Source: Nocardia vaccinii NBRC 15922
GTDB taxonomy: Bacteria; Actinomycetota; Actinomycetes; Mycobacteriales; Mycobacteriaceae
Reading direction: 5' to 3'
Length of the DNA stretch: 64,000 nt
Assembly: GCF_001613305.1 (NCBI RefSeq)
Contig: NZ_BDCC01000033.1
Span: forward strand, 62,001 to 126,000
Shown here: in pieces, positions 62,018-64,000 of the stretch
Numbering within the stretch: the stretch's first letter is position 1
How the letters are laid out: every line of letters starts with the position of its first letter
Made by a program: the position numbers and the translations under genes
The notes under the pieces: model-generated
The model's input: only the letters and a program-made list of their open reading frames with translations
The model's database searches: none
Told to the model about the DNA's origin: nothing

Positions 62018-62884
62018 TCAGCCGATCTCGGCGAGGCGGGGTGCGATCTGCTCGCCGAATCGTTCGACCCACCCCGCGGGGTCCGGGGTGCCGGGGACCG
62101 GGCCGACATTGAGCAACTCGACTCCCAGCGCGGCGCACGCCTCCGCGTTCTTCAGGTAGGTGTCGGGGTCCGCGAACGGATCGGTGAAATGTCCTGTGTG
62201 GATGCGGATTTCGGCCGGGTCGCGGTCGAACGTCGCGCAGTGCCGGTGCAGTACCTCGATCTTGTGCGGCAGCTCCGGCACCGGTGCGTTCGTGTGCCAG
62301 ACATCGGCGTACTGGGCGACCATGCGCAAAGTCTTCTTCTCGCCGCTCCCGCCGAGCAGGATCGGCGGCCGGCGGATCGGCTGCGGCCGGCAGATGGTCT
62401 CCGCGAGCTGATAGTGCTTGCCCCGGTACGGCCCGTCGTTCTCGCTCCACATCTGCAGGCAGATCTGCAGGGTTTCCTCGAGCATCTCGAAGCGGTCGCG
62501 CAGCGGCGGATACGGCACACCCAGCGCGGTGTGCTCGCGTTCGTACCAGGCCGCGCCGAGGCCCAGCATGGACCGCCCGCCGGACAGTACGTCCAGGGTG
62601 GTGGCGATCTTGGCCAGCAGGCCCGGATGGCGATAGGTGATGCCGGTGACCAGCATGGTCAGCGTGATCTTCGCGGTCCGCCCGGCCAGGAATCCCATAC
62701 TGGTGTATCCCTCGAGGAAGGGGTCCTCGGCCTTGCCCACGGCCTCCATCTGGAAGAAATGGTCGGCCAGGGTGAAGATCTCGGCGCCGGCCTGTTCGGC
62801 GGCGACGGCGGTGCGGGACAGAGCCGGGCCCAGAGCGGCCGGATCGCCCGGCAGGAAGTCGATGTAGTGGACGGCGAAGCGCAT
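62018..62884 (-). CDS. LLM-class F420- or flavin-dependent oxidoreductase
   Basis: A 288-aa luciferase-like monooxygenase, the F420-dependent type common in Actinobacteria (TIGR03560-like). Features are AEQAGAEIFTLADHFFQMEA, LTMLVTGITYRHPGLLAKIA, TLDVLSGGRSMLGLGAAWYE, PPLRDRFEMLEETLQICLQM and RRPPILLGGSGEKKTLRMVA. No cofactor can be assigned with certainty, but this subfamily usually uses F420. It precedes the AurF-like gene in the same direction. Inverted GACAG/CTGTC half sites (62931-62960) upstream may bind a regulator. Confidence 0.9.
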   Translation of the reverse strand: MRFAVHYIDFLPGDPAALGPALSRTAVAAEQAGAEIFTLADHFFQMEAVGKAEDPFLEGYTSMGFLAGRTAKITLTMLVTGITYRHPGLLAKIATTLDVLSGGRSMLGLGAAWYEREHTALGVPYPPLRDRFEMLEETLQICLQMWSENDGPYRGKHYQLAETICRPQPIRRPPILLGGSGEKKTLRMVAQYADVWHTNAPVPELPHKIEVLHRHCATFDRDPAEIRIHTGHFTDPFADPDTYLKNAEACAALGVELLNVGPVPGTPDPAGWVERFGEQIAPRLAEIG

Positions 62885-62930
62885 GGTGGTGTTCCTTCCG
62901 TCGGCTCGATGCGCTCGCCAGTCTAGATTA

Positions 62931-62960
62931 GACAGGTCGAGCTGTACAGTTTATCTGTCA
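62931..62960. promoter_or_regulatory. Inverted repeats upstream of the LLM gene
   Basis: GACAG (62931-62935) and CTGTC (62955-62959) flank the perfect 8-bp palindrome CTGTACAG (62942-62949). Minus-strand hexamers TAATCT and TAGACT nearby could be -10 boxes. No intact regulator gene is adjacent. Confidence 0.35.
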
Positions 62961-63055
62961 TGTTTGCCGTCTCCAGCGATCTCGGCCGCCGTGCGGAGCC
63001 GGAGTTCGGCCGAATGTCCGGCCAGGTCGATCGTGAGGGCGTCCAGGGGATTTCA

Positions 63056-63386
63056 GTCCTTGTGAATTCAGCTCGTCCAGGGCGATCGGCAACTTGACCA
63101 CGGACGCGGTGTAGAACTGCTGACCACTGTCGAGATCGGCGACCGTCGCCCCGGTGGTGGTGTCCACGACATCGATGCCGACCCGGGTGCCGGGCGACGC
63201 GGCCTGGATCGCGGCCCGCATCTCCTGGCCCAACGCCTCCGGTGACACCTGCGGCGCGCTGGGTGCGGTTCCGGCGGAACCGCTCGGCAGCCGCGGGATC
63301 GGAAGGCTCGGCACGGGCGCGGCGACCGCCGATGACGGCCCACAGCCATCCACGTCGCGACGAGCGCGCGGCAATATCGAGTCCAT
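63056..63386 (-). pseudogene. Truncated class A beta-lactamase-like serine hydrolase
   Basis: About 110 codons with recognisable order: a Pro/Ser-rich N-terminus (AVAAPVPSLPIPRLPSGS), then GTRVGIDVVDTTTGATVADL and FYTASVVKLPIALDELNSQG, which includes the catalytic S-x-x-K (Ser95, Lys98) of the beta-lactamase/D-alanyl-D-alanine carboxypeptidase fold. After this the frame turns into low-complexity sequence. The omega-loop Glu and the K-T-G motif are missing, so it is a 5' fragment. The signal peptide is not readable in this frame; another frame shift near the start is possible. Confidence 0.6.
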
Positions 63387-63511
63387 ACTTCATTGATCGG
63401 CGCGAGCCTGTGTGGACCTCGAGACAGCGATGCCGGCTTGCTGCCAACTCCTATCGATGGCGCGGAATCACCAGCAAGGCGGCCGGTTTCGGCACCGACC
63501 GCCCAGGTGGG

Positions 63512-63994
63512 TCAGCTCGCGGCCCGGCCGGTCGGCTCGGGCAGCTCCGGAATCGATCGCAGCGGCGGCGGCACCGGCTGACGCGGTTCTCGCACACCGG
63601 CACCGCCGTTGCGCCGCAACCACAGTCGCACCGCCGAACCGCCGGCCACCCGGGCACCGGATTCCGGGCTCTGATCGGTGACGAACCAGCCCGATTCGGC
63701 CGTATCCGGTAGCGGCGCATCCGGATCGGCGTTCGCGGCGACCAAACCCTTGCCGGTGAGCGCGTGCAACGCGGCGGCCCATTCGAGTCCGACGACCGAG
63801 GGAACCCTGACATTCGCGCGCCTGCGCCGAGCACCGGCGTCGAGCAGATCCCGCTCCCACTCGGTGACTTCGATCTCGGCGGATTCCGGTGCCGGATCGG
63901 CGGATTCGATGCCCTCGGCGCGGCCGCTGGGCGTGCTGGGCTCGGGTTCGGAGTCCAGATCCCGCCAGCGCTCCCAGGCCGACTGCCTGGTCAC
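63512..63994 (-). CDS. PASTA-domain protein, possibly N-terminally incomplete
   Basis: A 160-aa frame starting at GTG 63994, 6 bp from the window edge; the frame is open to the end, so the gene may begin outside. An acidic N-terminus (EPSTPSGRAEGIESADPA) is followed by a basic stretch (AGARRRRANVRVP) and one PASTA domain (VPSVVGLEWAAALHALTGKG, VTDQSPESGARVAGGSAVRL). The C-terminus is Pro-rich. PASTA domains bind cell-wall muropeptides or are signalling modules; no signal peptide or transmembrane helix is seen here. Confidence 0.7.
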   Translation of the reverse strand: MTRQSAWERWRDLDSEPEPSTPSGRAEGIESADPAPESAEIEVTEWERDLLDAGARRRRANVRVPSVVGLEWAAALHALTGKGLVAANADPDAPLPDTAESGWFVTDQSPESGARVAGGSAVRLWLRRNGGAGVREPRQPVPPPLRSIPELPEPTGRAAS

Positions 63995-64000
63995 ACCCAG

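Overview
This is GC-rich actinobacterial chromosome, most probably from Nocardia or a close mycolic-acid-containing relative. That assignment is an inference. It rests on the gene order of the first half, which follows the Mycobacterium tuberculosis Rv2703-Rv2669 segment, on an AftC-type arabinofuranosyltransferase, on haem synthesis by the HemQ route, and on a primary sigma factor nearly identical to mycobacterial SigA from its middle to its C-terminus. No tRNA, rRNA, CRISPR array, insertion sequence or prophage was recognised.

Positions 1-29.8 kb are a conserved core: sigA, polyphosphate glucokinase, an inositol-phosphatase family gene, the envelope protein Cei, DUF4193, DUF3093, dut, DUF3710, an alpha/beta hydrolase, an OB-fold protein, DUF3159, two TrkA-type K+ channel regulators, an RNA m5U methyltransferase, dxs, an RNase D/HRDC protein, DUF3000, hemE, a haem-pathway oxidase, hemQ, msrB, aftC, a lipoprotein hydrolase, a RibD-like reductase, zapE, a broken tyrosine/lipid phosphatase and a GNAT. 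Departures from the mycobacterial order are an inserted ECF sigma factor of the SigD/ShbA type, a 0.9-kb gene-free gap where mycobacteria carry an APC permease, and a repeat family flanking cei.

Positions 29.9-64 kb are accessory and rich in transporters, regulators and lipid or redox enzymes. A DHA2 exporter faces an ArsR regulator, with matching palindromes about 25 bp before each start. An FAD oxidoreductase is coupled to an ECF41 sigma factor. An XRE-TetR fusion regulator faces an acyl-CoA dehydrogenase gene interrupted by an amber codon. A GntR gene is coupled to an MFS gene. An ABC ATPase-permease pair follows a proline-rich 25-codon leader ORF and ends in a remnant of an NtaA/SnaA-type monooxygenase. 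Further on are a 2OG-Fe(II) oxygenase, PucR and TetR regulators, an ABC1 kinase-like protein, an AurF-like diiron protein and an LLM flavin enzyme. A convergent pair at 31.2-33.6 kb is unusual: a CoiA-like membrane-anchored protein, and a fusion of a SigA-region-4-like helix-turn-helix to a TnsA-like nuclease fold, both with apparently degenerate active sites.

Five genes look broken: phosphatase, acyl-CoA dehydrogenase, monooxygenase remnant, P-loop kinase and beta-lactamase-like fragment. This means either real decay or, for the single-base lesions, sequence error. Where starts were moved from the longest open frame, ribosome-binding sites, family length or leaderless promoters were used as evidence.
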